Assembly: GCA_025765615.1 (NCBI GenBank) | Contig: JAIVFJ010000214.1 | Coordinates: forward strand, 1-64,000 | DNA: 64,000 nt | Reading direction: 5' to 3' | Source: Zopfochytrium polystomum | Taxonomy: Eukaryota; Chytridiomycota; Chytridiomycetes; Chytridiales; Chytridiaceae | Part shown: piece after piece, positions 1-10,766 of the stretch | How the letters are laid out: each line of letters starts with the position of its first letter | Numbering within the stretch: position 1 is the first letter of the stretch | Notes under the pieces: model-generated | Database searches by the model: none | What the model saw: the letters and a program-made list of their open reading frames with translations, nothing else | Told to the model about the DNA's origin: nothing | Made by a program: the position numbers and the translations under genes

Positions 1-1959
1 GGCGAGGGCAACGGCGGCCGCGGGGGCCGCAGCGGCCGCGGTGGTCGTGGTGGTGGCCGCGGCGGTGGCCGAGGCGGCGGCCGCAGTGGGGGCGGTGGTG
101 GCCGTGGCGGCCGCACCGGGCACGGCGTGTTCCAAACTGAAACCGTCGACATCCGGACCGGCGACTTTGGCCAATACGGTGAAAAGGAGATGACCAAGCA
201 ATTGAAGGACTTCCACGACCGCGTTTCTCAAGGCCGCGGCAACCGAGACCGCTACTCGATGGTTTCCGGCATTTACGTCCCGGGGCAGGACAAGCTCCAC
301 ATGGGCACCACGACCACCGGCGTGCCGGGAGGAAACCGCTACACCGAGCACGAGAAGATTACGCAAGATGCGGTCAAGGAATCCTGCCACAAGACCGGTC
401 ACTGCGCTGAGCAGCAGGCGGTGAACCAGTTTGTCAAACACCGAAAAGGAGAGGGCGCCAGCGTCGCGGAGATCAAGAGCGATTTGCAGTCTGCGCAGTT
501 TCTCGCGTATGGGAGGGGAAAACCTAATCGGCACCCCGAAACAAACAAGAAGCTTGGGTATCCGAACGCGCCACAAAAGCACCCGGCTTGCACCGACTGC
601 AAAAAATTTCAGCAGGAGCTTGGCTGCGGCGAACAAGTTCTGTACAGGCGCGCTCCTCAGAGCCGTAGGTGTAAAAATAAGGTGCGTGGAGTTGATGAAG
701 TGTGGGCGGTGAAGGGCAGATTGGAATCGAGAGTAGTTTCATTTTCATCACCAGGCTAATATTTGCTCCGTGTTTATTTTCCTCACCAGCCAATAAGCAA
801 GGAGAAGGAGGAAAAGCGCAAAGAGTTCATGGCCAAGAACGGCGAAACGGTACGCAGGATGGGCATGGTCAACCGGGCGCTTCGGGACGAGCAGCGCGCC
901 GCCCAGCGAGCGAACAAGGAGAAGAACAGGCAGAACGCCGAAAAGAGCAAGAAGGCGTTGGCCGCGAAAAAGGTGCTGTCCCAATTTCCATTCTGCTTTC
1001 GCTTTTTTTTTTTTTTTTAATTTTCAACTCGTGTCGCAACTCTGATCTCGTATTCCAGGAGGCGGAAAGCAAGAAGGCAAGCGAGCAAAGTGAGAATGCG
1101 GCCTCACCTCGGAATGTATGGACCACTATCGTCCTGGAGGTTCAAATCAGTTGACTAAACGCGGCTCGCCCCATCTCCCCCCCATCCAACAAGGTCGATT
1201 CGCAGGGCACGTCGAGTAGCAAATCGCGGAGCGGCGGGAAACGTGCGGCGAAGGTAATAGTGAAAGATCGAGGAGGTTGGGGGGACAATTTGTAAAGGCT
1301 AAGTCCCGCTCGTCGTCTCCGCTGACTTCATTTACTCCAGACCAACACGGCCGCGAAACAGCAGACAAGGAAAGGTACCTTGAAAGCGACGACATCGAGG
1401 TCGAAGAACCCCAATGGCGGCGGGAAAGGTGCAGCATCATCTGCCCTTCGACCGAGTCGTAAAGCTGGAACTGGGCAACCCAACCGCAAAAAGGGTGCAA
1501 ACAAATCGCCATCGACAGTCAAGAAACCTCGGACAGTGGTCTGGCGAATGTTTTTAATTGTCGATCCTTCCGACTGAGGAACCTACTCATCTCTTATTTC
1601 TCTATTTTCGCCTCTCCTTTGCACCCAGAGTTCGCAAAAACGGGGCGTCGGCAAAGGAAGACAGAAGAGTAGGACTGCAAATAAGGTATGAACTGTTTGA
1701 CGCTCTGGCTTAATTGTATTTCTTTTAATGCGTCGTTTGCCCCTTCGCCGCAGCCGAAACCCGCGGCTGGAAATCGTAAAGCTGCGAGCGTCAAACCTCG
1801 GGCAAAGGTAAGGGAAGCTCAGCAAGTTGGCTTCTGAGTCGGCTTCCTACATTTTCTTCAAACTCAAACCTCTTCGCGCCCATTTGGGAAAACCAATAGG
1901 CTCCTGCGAGAAAGAACCCCGCGAAAAAAACCACCGTGGCGACCAAAAAGAGGAAATGA
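1..1959 (+). CDS. RGG-box protein with deaminase-like zinc site and Lys-rich tail (5' partial)
   Basis: The reading frame is already open at base 1, so the N-terminus is missing. My exons are 1-681, 790-972, 1059-1115, 1206-1253, 1341-1535, 1629-1685, 1754-1807 and 1900-1959 (TGA stop); every intron is phase 0 with GT-AG ends. Residues 1-41 are a Gly/Arg (RGG) repeat typical of RNA-binding proteins. Residues 135-137 read Cys-Ala-Glu and residues 197-200 read Cys-x2-Cys, the zinc and catalytic pattern of the cytidine-deaminase fold. From about residue 228 the protein is a Lys/Arg/Glu-rich coiled-coil-like tail split over small exons, ending in a KKRK-type basic cluster that could be a nuclear signal. 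A nucleic-acid deaminase is an inference; the substrate is unknown, and eukaryotic deaminases of this kind can derive from bacterial toxin families. The exon 4 acceptor and exon 5 donor are the least certain boundaries. Confidence 0.62.
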
Positions 1960-2221
1960 GGGAGGTTGGGAGAGTGGGGTTGTAGGGGGATGAGAGTGTC
2001 CCATGTTGAAGGCTCCTGTGAGTAAGCCCTTTCATTATATACGTAGATGAAGGGCCATTTTTTTGTCGGTTTGATTCACTCCCGCTCTTCGCTTACATTG
2101 AAATTCACGGTAATATTTTGTTCGCAAGCGCTCGTCCCAGCGTTGATCCCACCGAAAAATCGCCTTAGTCAGGCTACTCACGCCACAACAACACAAAACA
2201 CACACTCTCTCACTTTCGCTA
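1960..2221. other. short gene-free stretch
   Basis: No convincing gene or repeat is visible between the stop of the deaminase-like gene and the GNAT-like fragment. Confidence 0.4.
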
Positions 2222-2638
2222 TCAGCACTCCGCAGCCGACGCTGCACCAAAGCGCAGGGACGGCGCGTCCTTTCGCGACCATAAATCGCGCCGATCTCGA
2301 CGGGGCGGGCCGGGTCGCCGTGGCGCGAGTCGAGGTAGGCGATGTGGCCGATGTCCTCGCCCAAGGCGCGTTCGCGGAGGAAGCCCTGGCGGGTGGGTTG
2401 GTGCCGGCGTAGACGCGGAAGGAGGCGGCGAGGGCGGGCGGGTCGAGGAAGGGGCCGAAGGGCATGTGCTCGTAGGCGTCGTAGTCGACGGTGTAGGTGG
2501 TGTTGTTGCGGATGAGTCGCCGTCCTGGAAGAGGTGGGCGAGGGTCAGCGTCTCGAGCGTGATGCGCGGGCCCTCGAGGACCGCGCGCGGGACGGCGGTG
2601 TGGCCGACGCCCAGGAGAGTTGGCGTTTTCGTTGTCAT
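2222..2638 (-). pseudogene. GNAT-like acetyltransferase fragment, frame-broken
   Basis: From an ATG at 2638 the minus strand reads like the N-terminal half of a fungal GNAT N-acetyltransferase. A strand rich in ITLETLTLAHLF is followed by HIAYLDSR and PVEIGAIYG, resembling the beta-strand segments that precede the acetyl-CoA site in the RimJ-like GNAT group. The homologous stretch uses three frames: one base seems to be missing near 2520 and another near 2400. The downstream acetyl-CoA binding half was not found before the similarity fades near 2240. This may be a decayed gene, or a real gene damaged by consensus errors at G/C runs. Family assignment rests on short motifs only. Confidence 0.4.
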
Positions 2639-3604
2639 TGCCGTAAAGGAAAGGGAAATCCCGCTATCTCAATGCCGTATGAGTCTGACAAGGGCAGTGG
2701 GGGAACTGTCGGTCGAAGCTCACTGTGATTGTGAGGAAGATTCACGAGTGTAGAGGGAGGAAGGAGAGTGGTTAAAGGAAAGAGAAAGGGAGAGAGGCGA
2801 GCGACCTGTCTGACAAATCCAACACATCGCAAGGGACGATGGGGGGGAGGAGGGAAAACAAATTCGGCGCAAAGCGTGGTCCAGAGAACGTATTGCGCCA
2901 TGGCGTTGCCGTGGTCGGCCCCTGTGGGAAGGGAAGGAGAAGGGTCGTGGTGAGTGGAGGTGATTCGCGGGTTACTCAAAGCTTACTTGGGCTGGTCGAG
3001 GTCTTTGCGTTGTTGGCGAGAGCTAATAGCGCTTAACGCCATTGAATCCCAAGCAGGATCTGGGAGAATCACGCACTCGAGATCCCAGAATTCTAGTCTC
3101 GACGCCAGCTGATGGCGGAAACAAGGCATGTAGGGGCTGGAATCAACCTTAGTGTTTTTTAAATATCGATCGGTAGGGTGGCCAGTCTCTCAGTCACTTA
3201 CTTCAAAATGTCATTACACCCCCTTCTGAGCATAGGGTCGCAAGGTTACCACGCGAAAAATAAAGAAAAATCTTCACGCTGTGGACCGAGACGCTTGTGA
3301 TTGGCAGGGAAATGTGGACGTTCTGCGTTCAATAGTTAATCCTTGCGCGATTGTGTGGAAAATGAGTTGACAGCCTTGAGCTCACTCGCTGTCGAAGGAC
3401 AAAAGCGTGGTGCACTGCGACAGAATTAGGGTTGCGGCGATGATAGCCCGGATTAGTTGACGCCATACGTGGATCGCCAACCCGCCGTTTTGGAGATTCA
3501 CCTTCGATAAGATTATCGTTTTTTTAATGTTCACTCGCTTATGTTTTCACTTTTGCAAGCACTTGCATAATAATATATAGAATAGATGGCCTCCGCGCAG
3601 TTAC
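2639..3604. other. no recognisable gene
   Basis: Short open frames occur on both strands but none has family-like motifs or consistent coding character. I see no tRNA or clear repeat here. Confidence 0.4.
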
Positions 3605-4085
3605 ATTATTCAGAACACACTCAATTTCCCCTTTGCCCAATCCGTCTCACTACGCGTAGGGTCTTCACTGAAATTTCCGTGTAAGCGGCGACTCGTCTGC
3701 AAGGCTGCTCTCCCCTCCGCGTCTCGCGCGTGCGCCCCACACACAAGCAGCAATCGAACAGCTTCCTCGTGCTCGCTCTCTGCTGCTCGGAACAAGGCGA
3801 CACTGATGTGCTGTTGTCCCCAGGATCACTGTCACTACTGCCAAAACTTCCTGCTGCCTCCAGAATTCCAATCCCCCCATCGGAATGCGATCCAGCAGCA
3901 ACTCTATAACGCACACTTCGCCCATACTTGCCGCCAAAATTTGCAAATCGTCATGACCATGAACGCCAAGGTCGTGGTCCAGCAAAAGCTCAATCAAAGG
4001 TAGACTGCACCTAAAGAGTGCTTCCGAAAATCGAATCGGAACTGGCGCTTCACCGGCGAGGTTTAAGCAGTCTGGATGCAGCTCC
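3605..4085 (-). pseudogene. ankyrin-repeat fragment, frame-broken
   Basis: Two minus-strand frames each carry ankyrin-like helices. One, about 4085-3835, contains VIELLLDRI preceded by ILAASMGE. The other, about 3805-3690, contains ALFRAAESEHEEAVRLLLV and then GRAAL, a good match to the ankyrin pattern of a paired helix and a G-x-TAL-like turn. The two segments are out of frame and no splice pair clearly joins them, so I call a broken copy. Ankyrin proteins form large families in zoosporic fungi, so a degenerate copy is plausible. Confidence 0.42.
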
Positions 4086-4221
4086 GAGAGGCGGGAGACA
4101 TATGATAAACATTTTTTTTTTTGCCGCTTCTTGCAGTTCAGGAGATTGAGGGATTGTACAATGGCAACTACAAGAACATTGTCCTAATTTCAAATAATGC
4201 AGCGGGGAAGGCTGAAACACA

Positions 4222-4315
4222 GCCTTCTTGGCTCAGTTGGCAGAGCGTCTCCCTAGTACCAGGAATGAATCCTGACGGCAGGAGAAGGTCACCAGTTCGA
4301 TTCTGGTAGAAGGCA
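4222..4315 (+). tRNA. tRNA-Thr(AGT) with intron
   Basis: The acceptor stem GCCTTCT pairs with AGAAGGC, the D stem GCTC pairs with GAGC, and the T arm ACCAG-TTCGATT-CTGGT is intact. The anticodon stem TCTCC/GGAGA encloses an enlarged loop. With C32-T33 the anticodon is AGT (Thr), followed by A37 and an insertion of about 21 nt, the canonical place for a nuclear tRNA intron. Discriminator A is at 4315. Confidence 0.8.
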
Positions 4316-5162
4316 TGGCTGGCAGGAGGTGGGCAGGAAGTGGGCAGGAAATGGGCAGGAAGTAGGCCTGCTCTATGCCATTTTGAGCCTTACTGGCATG
4401 GAGCGCTTTCCGCATTGATCTGCATTTCTGGGTTATTTTCCAATCAATCTGAAACCAGCCAGAAAGGAGGCTAAGGCTGGCTGGATTCAGACCAGATACT
4501 AAGAGGTCCGTATCCAAGAATACACACAGACATGGTTTTCTCATATCTGTTTAAAGACCCAGATATCTGGTGGAGGGCGGATGTCTGGACTTTGTCAGCA
4601 GATTGGGCAGATATTTGGTCTTTTTGCATATCAGTGACTGGGAATTATCTGTGAGGCAGGTGTGGGCAGTAACCATGTCTGTCGACCACATCCGCCAGAG
4701 GTTTGGAGCATATCCAGCAGAGATCTGGCAGAGGTCCAGTCTCCACTTTCTCAGATGCCAGCCTTAAAGGAAGCTGTTCTCCAGCACTGCCCATTGATTG
4801 TGTGCATACTCCAGAACTGTGTTCAAGTCATACCACTTGCACTTAATCAGGAAAGCCGTTTTGGTTTTTTTCTTTTTCCCCCCTTTCATTTACAGTGAGG
4901 CACAAATCTGCACCCAAACCTCTTTATAATTGTATGATGTTCCTAAGTGAGACACATTTGACACAAGGCAAAGTCTCAGCACAGTAGAAGAGTCAGGCAT
5001 GATAGCCTATTTGTTTACTTGGCTAAACTGGTTGTTGTCGTTCTTCCCACAAGATTGTGCAAACGGGTCTTGTGTGGGTTTCAGTTCCCAAATCAGGAAG
5101 GTGGCTCCAGAGCCCTAAAAAGGTATTGGATGGACAGTGTGTTGAGGGCACAGGCCTACTGT
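4316..5162. other. no recognisable gene
   Basis: This CpG-poor sequence contains a short GGCAGGA(A/G)-type tandem motif just after the tRNA (about 4318-4365). No coding or RNA gene is supported. Confidence 0.35.
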
Positions 5163-5201
5163 GCGTCAGGCAATAATTCTACCACTGAATCCACTGTTGG
5201 G
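5163..5201 (-). pseudogene. tRNA-Gly relic (5' half)
   Basis: Read on the minus strand, this matches the 5' half of the tRNA-Gly gene at 16108-16178, including the A-box region GTGG(A)TTCAGTGGTAG and the start of the anticodon stem. The 3' half, including the T arm, is not recognisable. It could be a decayed tRNA gene or a tRNA-derived repeat end. Confidence 0.5.
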
Positions 5202-5204
5202 CAG

Positions 5205-6189
5205 TGCCTATGAATATGGCAAACACCCAGTGTTACTCTGTTGACTAGTATCTCGCCTTCTCCAACGCATTTTCCAGCAAGAACAGCAAAGTTGGTCAGT
5301 GTGCTCGGAGTGGACCACACCTGCAGCATTGCATGACTAGAACTTTGTACCAAAAAGTTCCATTATAAACACTCTGGTCTTTGTTTTCAAGAGCCCACCT
5401 GGTGGGCGGCAAATTCAAGGAGAGAAAGCCTGATCATTCCCAGGTGAGGCTCCAACATGACGCAACTCAGGTGTAATTGTGTCCTCCCCATGGCCAGAAA
5501 AAAGGGACAAATATTGCTGCTTTGTTTAAAAGTGTTGCTGTGCGCAGATTGTAATTGACACTGCGCAGAAAAAAAAAAGTGGGGGGTCTGTTGGTTTGTC
5601 CAGAAAACCTTTTCCCATTTTGTTTGAACAGCAATCCAAGTGTGACAGTTTTTGATATGCTGCAAGGCAGCAAAGAATAAGATAAAAAGTTTTCTTTTCT
5701 TTTTTGTCGCAATCTTTGTCAGGTCAGTCCCCTGCATTCCCAAATTGTTTTTTGCATTTAGTTTTGCCCATAAAAACAGTCAAAAACAAGAAAAGGTCTC
5801 GCCTTAGAGGTTGAACCACTCTTGCCACTGCCACTTTTGATCATTTTAGCTATGAAACAAGCTCTGTCTGGAGGCTCTGCTCAGGCTGTTTTTTTTTTTT
5901 TTTTTCTCTACACAGAAACAGTCTGGAGCAAAACAGCAATACCAATTTATTGGATCAACTTGTACCCATCAAAGCGAATTGCAATGAAGCCCCTCGCATC
6001 ATTTATTTGCTATGCTTTGACAAAGCAATCACTGCCCAGTGTAGCAAGAAAAAAAAGAGAAAAAAACCTGCTCAGTGTCACCTGCCTCTGTTTGGCAGCA
6101 CCACCAACCAGAGGGGCATGGGAAATCAAAGGAGAGACCGGAATTTCTTTATTTCACCGGAAAAATAAAATTAACTACAAGTTTCCCGT
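5205..6189. other. no recognisable gene
   Basis: AT-rich sequence with several A and T runs, and no supported gene. It may contain the right flank of the transposon whose broken transposase follows. Confidence 0.3.
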
Positions 6190-7297
6190 TCACAGGCCAG
6201 TTGCCAATCGCTTTTGCCGCTTGCTGCTCTTCTCCCTCTTCTTATTGCCCCATTTGGATGATCCTGTTAGAATCGGGTTCGGCCCAAATAATGCATGAAT
6301 CTTCGGTATAACAGGCCACCGAGCCTCCCCACCCATCATGACTTGAACGATTCGGGCCACTGCATTGAAAAAAACAGGATGGCGACCCCGCTCATGGCGG
6401 TACAGTGCCGCCAGCACATCAAAATCCTACAGGCAGCTGTTAACATTTTCATGATGAGAATGAAAAAGAGAGAGGGCACGTCGTAAAACTTTCTCGTTCA
6501 AAGTCTTTGCAGAACGAGTTTTTGTGATGATTTGGGGGGGGCCCCTGAAGCCAAAGTCGCCACCAATTGTTTCTCCGAGATGTAGCTTTGGGAGGAGCTC
6601 CGATTTCGCTATTGTGCGGTCGTGGTGACTTCTGCACGGGTGACCCTCTGAACACAATCTGACCGGTAACAGTGGCCGTGGCAATCAAGTAACGTAGGGC
6701 GGGCCCATTGAACTTGTGGCTATAGTCACCAGAGTCAACTTCTTTTCGCTCGCGCGTCTGACAGTCAATACCATCAACGTACATCGTCAGCTCAGAGGTA
6801 TTCCAATTTATGAAGCAATCCTCTAGTTGAATCTTAAGAAGGTTTTGTCAATGACGTTTCCACAGTTGACACAACTCAGGATTCACTCACCACGTCCATT
6901 TCTGCAAGAGCATCCACTGCAATATCACACCACTTTGAGAAGGTCTTCTCATCACATCGAAGGAGTGCGGCTGCTTGGGGTTGTGTGGGGTAGCATTTGA
7001 GAAATAAAGGCCTCACAGAAGATGCCATGGCTCGAACGTGACTCTCTTGGCGTGTAGTGTAGTCCAAAGGGTGGCGCAGGTTTCAGGCGGAGCACCAAAA
7101 TGGCTGACAAAGCGTGTTATAAAACCAGACAGATGCGGAGAAAGCCAAATGATGGGCTCCGCCACGGCTTTCCAGTCGATGTCTTTGTCGTCCGATTGTT
7201 TTGGCATTCCTCTTTTCATTCTTTCTGTTTTGCGACCTGCCATCTGTTTATAATATAGATATTGAAGGTAGGGCGGTGGCTCATCTGATCTCGCCAC
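6190..7297 (-). pseudogene. PIF/Harbinger-like (DDE) transposase pseudogene
   Basis: The minus strand encodes, in order, a helical N-terminal region (7297-7013), a segment ending near 6893 at a GTGAGT donor, an acceptor near 6834, then YVDGIDCQ (first Asp), SHKFNGPALRY, GGDFGFRG (second Asp) and HENVN (Glu). A C-terminal block follows, of the type FNAVARIVQ. This order is characteristic of HARBI1/DDE_Tnp_4 transposases. The frame is broken between the first two blocks (near 7020), again near 6655, and by an in-frame TAG at 6429-6427, so no active enzyme can be made as sequenced. Terminal inverted repeats were not found by eye. Confidence 0.68.
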
Positions 7298-7848
7298 CTG
7301 TGGTCAAATGAAGTTACACTCGTTTTTTTTCGTGCTCACCTGACTCTGCCCTCACCAATTAATGATACAGGAATTCTCGGCTTCCATGGTGGGTTTGGCA
7401 TCACCTGACTCCACCGTTATCAATTAATGGCACTGGAATTCTCGTTTCAGCCTGGCTGTTGCTTTGTTTCCTTGCCGTCTTCCAATATGGGCACCGGAAA
7501 TGTGGCGTGGAGCCAAGAAAAAAAAACAGCCTGCTGCAGAAGTGACTGCTGGAGACTGATGCTAAATTTCCGGGGAGCCACCGGAAATGATCAGTTTTGG
7601 CTGGGGTTGCAGTTTTGCACCATCACACCGCAAATCCCTTAATTAAAAGTACAGCAAAAAAGAGAAAATTCCGGTGCCTGCACCATTTTCGGGGAGCTCA
7701 CTGGAAAGGTTCGAAAACGGAGGCAAGAAAAAAAGGACAAACAGTGGTGAAGGAGCAATGGGGATGAAGGCTGTCGAGAATTCGACGGTATAAATGGGCT
7801 GGGGCTCTTCTATCGGTGTATGGTTCGGAAAAAAGATAACGACAAGGA
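7298..7848. other. intergenic, short tandem duplication
   Basis: A unit of about 60 bp containing CACCTGACTC and later TCAATTAATG...GGAATTCTCG occurs twice in tandem (about 7336-7446). No gene is supported. Confidence 0.4.
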
Positions 7849-8815
7849 GTGGAGCGCAGCCGATTAGGAAAATCTCAGTCAACGCGCCCAGGCCCTTCCC
7901 AATTCGGAGACCCTTGTCTTCAAGCAGACAACCTCTCTGCCCAAGAAATCAAAACACACTTCCCTTCTTTTGTCAAATTCTCCACTGCGTTCTTCAATAG
8001 AAAGTTCCAAGGTAGTATTCGCATTTTGATCTGAATCCAAATACCTTTTACTTACTCTTCACTTCCCCGCCTTCCCCCCAATTCACAGAGTGGCGCCAAA
8101 ATGCGCTGACAGACCGTGTGATCTCCAATATCCAGGCTTCAGCCTTGGCAATCCTCGCCCTCCCAGTCGTACCTGTAACCCTAACCCTCCGCCTGCTCCT
8201 CCATCTGTTCAGTCTGCAGCACCACAATCGCCAGCGCACGCAAGAAAAAAGAGCAAGAAGAAAGACCAGCGAACTCGACACAAAAGGATGAGACACCATC
8301 ATGTCGACAGCAGTTACTTGTCCGACGCTGAAAACGTTTCCCCCAAACCTCCTTCGCCGCCAAGGAAGAAAAGACAGCTTTCCCCACTTTCTGTTCGGTC
8401 TTCCTGATCATTGTCTTCTCGACAATCACGCCAGAAGAGCCCGCCTCCAATGACTTCAGCCCGCACGCAGGATGTCATTGAGATTCCACAAAAGTGTGTC
8501 TATCAGCTGAAGTGTTTCGAGGGCCCCCCAAAAGAGTTTGCTGTCACCTTCCATCTGCTTGCTGGGTATGATGTTGTTGCAACTGTACACGACAACAGGC
8601 ACGCCATTGTTATAACATGCACCCTTGCAACTGACGAAAATGACGACGACTCCTGGAACGCCAAGCAGATCCATGATCGGACTTTCAAAAGCCTTACTAC
8701 TGAGTTGTCAAATCAAATTGTTCTCGCACCACCGAAATTCGTTGTTGAGGTACCTGTTGATTGTATGCTGTCAGATGTTCTTCAGACCTACCCTGTCAGC
8801 AACAATCGAGGTGTG
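7849..8815 (+). CDS. unrecognised gene or gene remnant
   Basis: Three coding-like pieces lie in order. The first, 7849-8010, ends near a possible donor (AAG|GTAGTATT). The second lies after an acceptor at about 8090. The third, 8411-8813, ends at a good donor (GAG|GTGTGT). The third piece is the most protein-like: an alternating hydrophobic pattern including EFAVTFHLLAGYDVVATVHD and a conserved-looking FVVEVPVDCML. A Lys/Arg/Pro-rich stretch (KKSKKKDQRTR) precedes it. An in-frame TGA at about 8405 separates the second and third pieces unless an intron removes it. I do not recognise the family. It is either a small multi-exon gene or a decaying copy. Confidence 0.3.
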
Positions 8816-9028
8816 TTCGGCTATGTGATCTGTGTGCAAACACAATTTTTGCAATTTTTTTTTTTCTTGTGGTTCCATTTCGGAAGAGCGCAAACGCACA
8901 TTCCGGTTGCACCCACCGATTTCCCGTGCCCCCGAGCCTCCCCTCGCCACTCCAGACTGATTGTGGGAGTCTTCAAGGCCCCCACCATCACAAGAACCAC
9001 TGTGGGGAGATTGTCCACCCAAATGTTG

Positions 9029-9100
9029 AGGCTGCACCCGGATTCGAACTGGGGTTCCCAGAATCAAAATCTGATGTGATAACCCCTACACTATGCAGCC
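9029..9100 (-). tRNA. tRNA-Gln(TTG)
   Basis: Minus strand: acceptor stem GGCTGCA/TGCAGCC is perfect, anticodon stem TCAGA/TCTGG encloses TTTTGAT with anticodon TTG, and the T arm carries TTCGAAT with one mismatch in the stem. The D arm fits the usual AGTGTAGGGGTTATCA form. It is followed downstream by thymine-rich sequence suited to Pol III termination. Confidence 0.85.
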
Positions 9101-9239
9101 ATGCCCTGGGCAGCAAACCGTTAGGACCATGTTTGTGGACAAAACTTCGCATCAGATCCTCTTTTCAAAAAAAAAAAAAAAAAAAAAAGGAAAAGAAGAA
9201 AGCTTCCTTTTCTTCTTCATTTTGTTTCCTTCCAACATG

Positions 9240-9701
9240 CCCTTATGTTATTAGCACACAGAACTAAGTTCTGTTTGTTGCTGCCTGTTGTCTGCCATCA
9301 CCTCGCTCCCCAGGCCTCACGCTGTATGGAGTGTCTAGCAGGCCACAAACCTCAGCAGTTTGGAAATGGCAGACCAGGCAGTGTTTAAACCTTCCACAAC
9401 TTGAGGAGGGCAACCTACAGTGCCATTGTGCCAGTCTGTGCCACTGTTTTTCCAAATGAGATAACAAAACCCTTTGGGAAAGTTGCATTTTGAGGTCAAA
9501 GGATTGAATCAAATTGAATCACATAGGAAATGCAGTCTTAAGGATCAGAGTGAGTCCTTATCCTTTCCAAGACGAGTTTTATGGGATGCAGGATATCTGG
9601 CAGTGGACAAGTCATGACAATCCATTGTGCATGATTTCCATGGAGTGTGACATGAGTATGACAAAAACGTAATAATTCAGATTTGGATTGGCCTACGTGT
9701 G
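9240..9701. other. no recognisable gene
   Basis: I see no supported gene or repeat. A long A run lies just to the left (about 9168-9188). Confidence 0.3.
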
Positions 9702-9773
9702 GACTCCTTAGCTCAACGGTAGAGCATTCGACTCCAGATCGAAAGGTTGCGTGTTCAAATCACGTAGGGGTCA
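9702..9773 (+). tRNA. tRNA-Trp(CCA)
   Basis: Acceptor stem GACTCCT pairs with AGGGGTC, D stem GCTC with GAGC, anticodon stem TTCGA with TCGAA around CTCCAGA (anticodon CCA), and the T arm contains TTCAAAT. All arms are of normal length and there is no intron. Confidence 0.9.
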
Positions 9774-9961
9774 TGTAAAGACCTACACATTCCATATATT
9801 TATTATTTACAGTGTTTGAGTTACTCAGTTCCAGCTCCCTTTCTGCCCCTGGTGCAGGCAATTTCTGGAGCCCAAAGCATGGATTCAACTTGGTTTCTTG
9901 TGACAATCAAGAAAGATTTCCCCAACTGCAACAATGAGCCCTTCAGCCCCAGGGAGAGTAA

Positions 9962-10356
9962 GGCTGTCGTCTGCTTATCTCTATTGGGTTTTTTTTTTTT
10001 TTTTATTTTATTTTATTACTTTCACTAACTCCACCAAAAAAATTTGTAAAATCCTGCCAAAGTTGGCATAAAATACGCATTGGAGAACTCCATATTCTGT
10101 CCAAAATCCAAAGAAATTTGATTGAGAAAGTATCAGGAAAAGGCAAAGTATCCTAATTATCTGCTTCTTGTTGGATATTTCAGATGATCTTGGATATTTC
10201 TTAAGTTTTCCAAAAAAATTTGTTGGGTTTTACTGTAGGCACACAATGTGGTATTTCAGTGCCCATTTTATGCCAACTTTGGCCAGATTTTACGATTTTT
10301 TGGCAGAGTTAGTACTGCAAAGAAACCAATTTATCTGAGATAAGCAGACTGCAGCC
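9962..10356. mobile_element. MITE-like element with long terminal inverted repeats
   Basis: The first ~110 bases and the last ~95 bases are inverted copies of each other. Left: CTGCTTATCTC ... ACTAACTC..CC ... GTAAAATC ... CCAAAGTTGGCATAAAAT. Right: the reverse complement of each of these blocks in the right order. The middle (about 190 bp) has no coding potential. This is the layout of a non-autonomous foldback or MITE element. The termini are only approximate, and a target duplication is not certain (a TAA/TTA pair flanks the repeats). Confidence 0.65.
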
Positions 10357-10766
10357 TTTACAGGAGAGTGGAGGCTTAGTTTGGGTGAAGCTGGCCTCTC
10401 TATTAGCAGTGAGTCTTTTAGGCAACAGTTTGCAATCCTCTCATCACATTTTGTCACAGTTGGATGCAGAATGTGAAGGTAGAAAACTGGATCAATAAAC
10501 TAGCAGTCTTTGACTTCTAGTACCACTGACCAGCGCCAGTTATGTTTCCAACAGGAAACTGGCCTCAGCTACTTGAAGGAGACCAAAAAGTGGGAAACAA
10601 TTGCAACATTGAACACTGCCAAGCCCCAGTAGTTGTAAGAGTATTTGAGCTGTGGCCCATGCTGAAGCCTTTCTCCTGGGCAATGAAGGTTCAACCACAG
10701 ACAAGCATGGGGACTGCTTGCTGATGCAAAAGAAGAGATTATCAGCAGTTGGCACCACCACGCAAA
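10357..10766. other. no recognisable gene
   Basis: Nothing is supported between the inverted-repeat element and the tRNA-Tyr-like relic. Confidence 0.3.
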
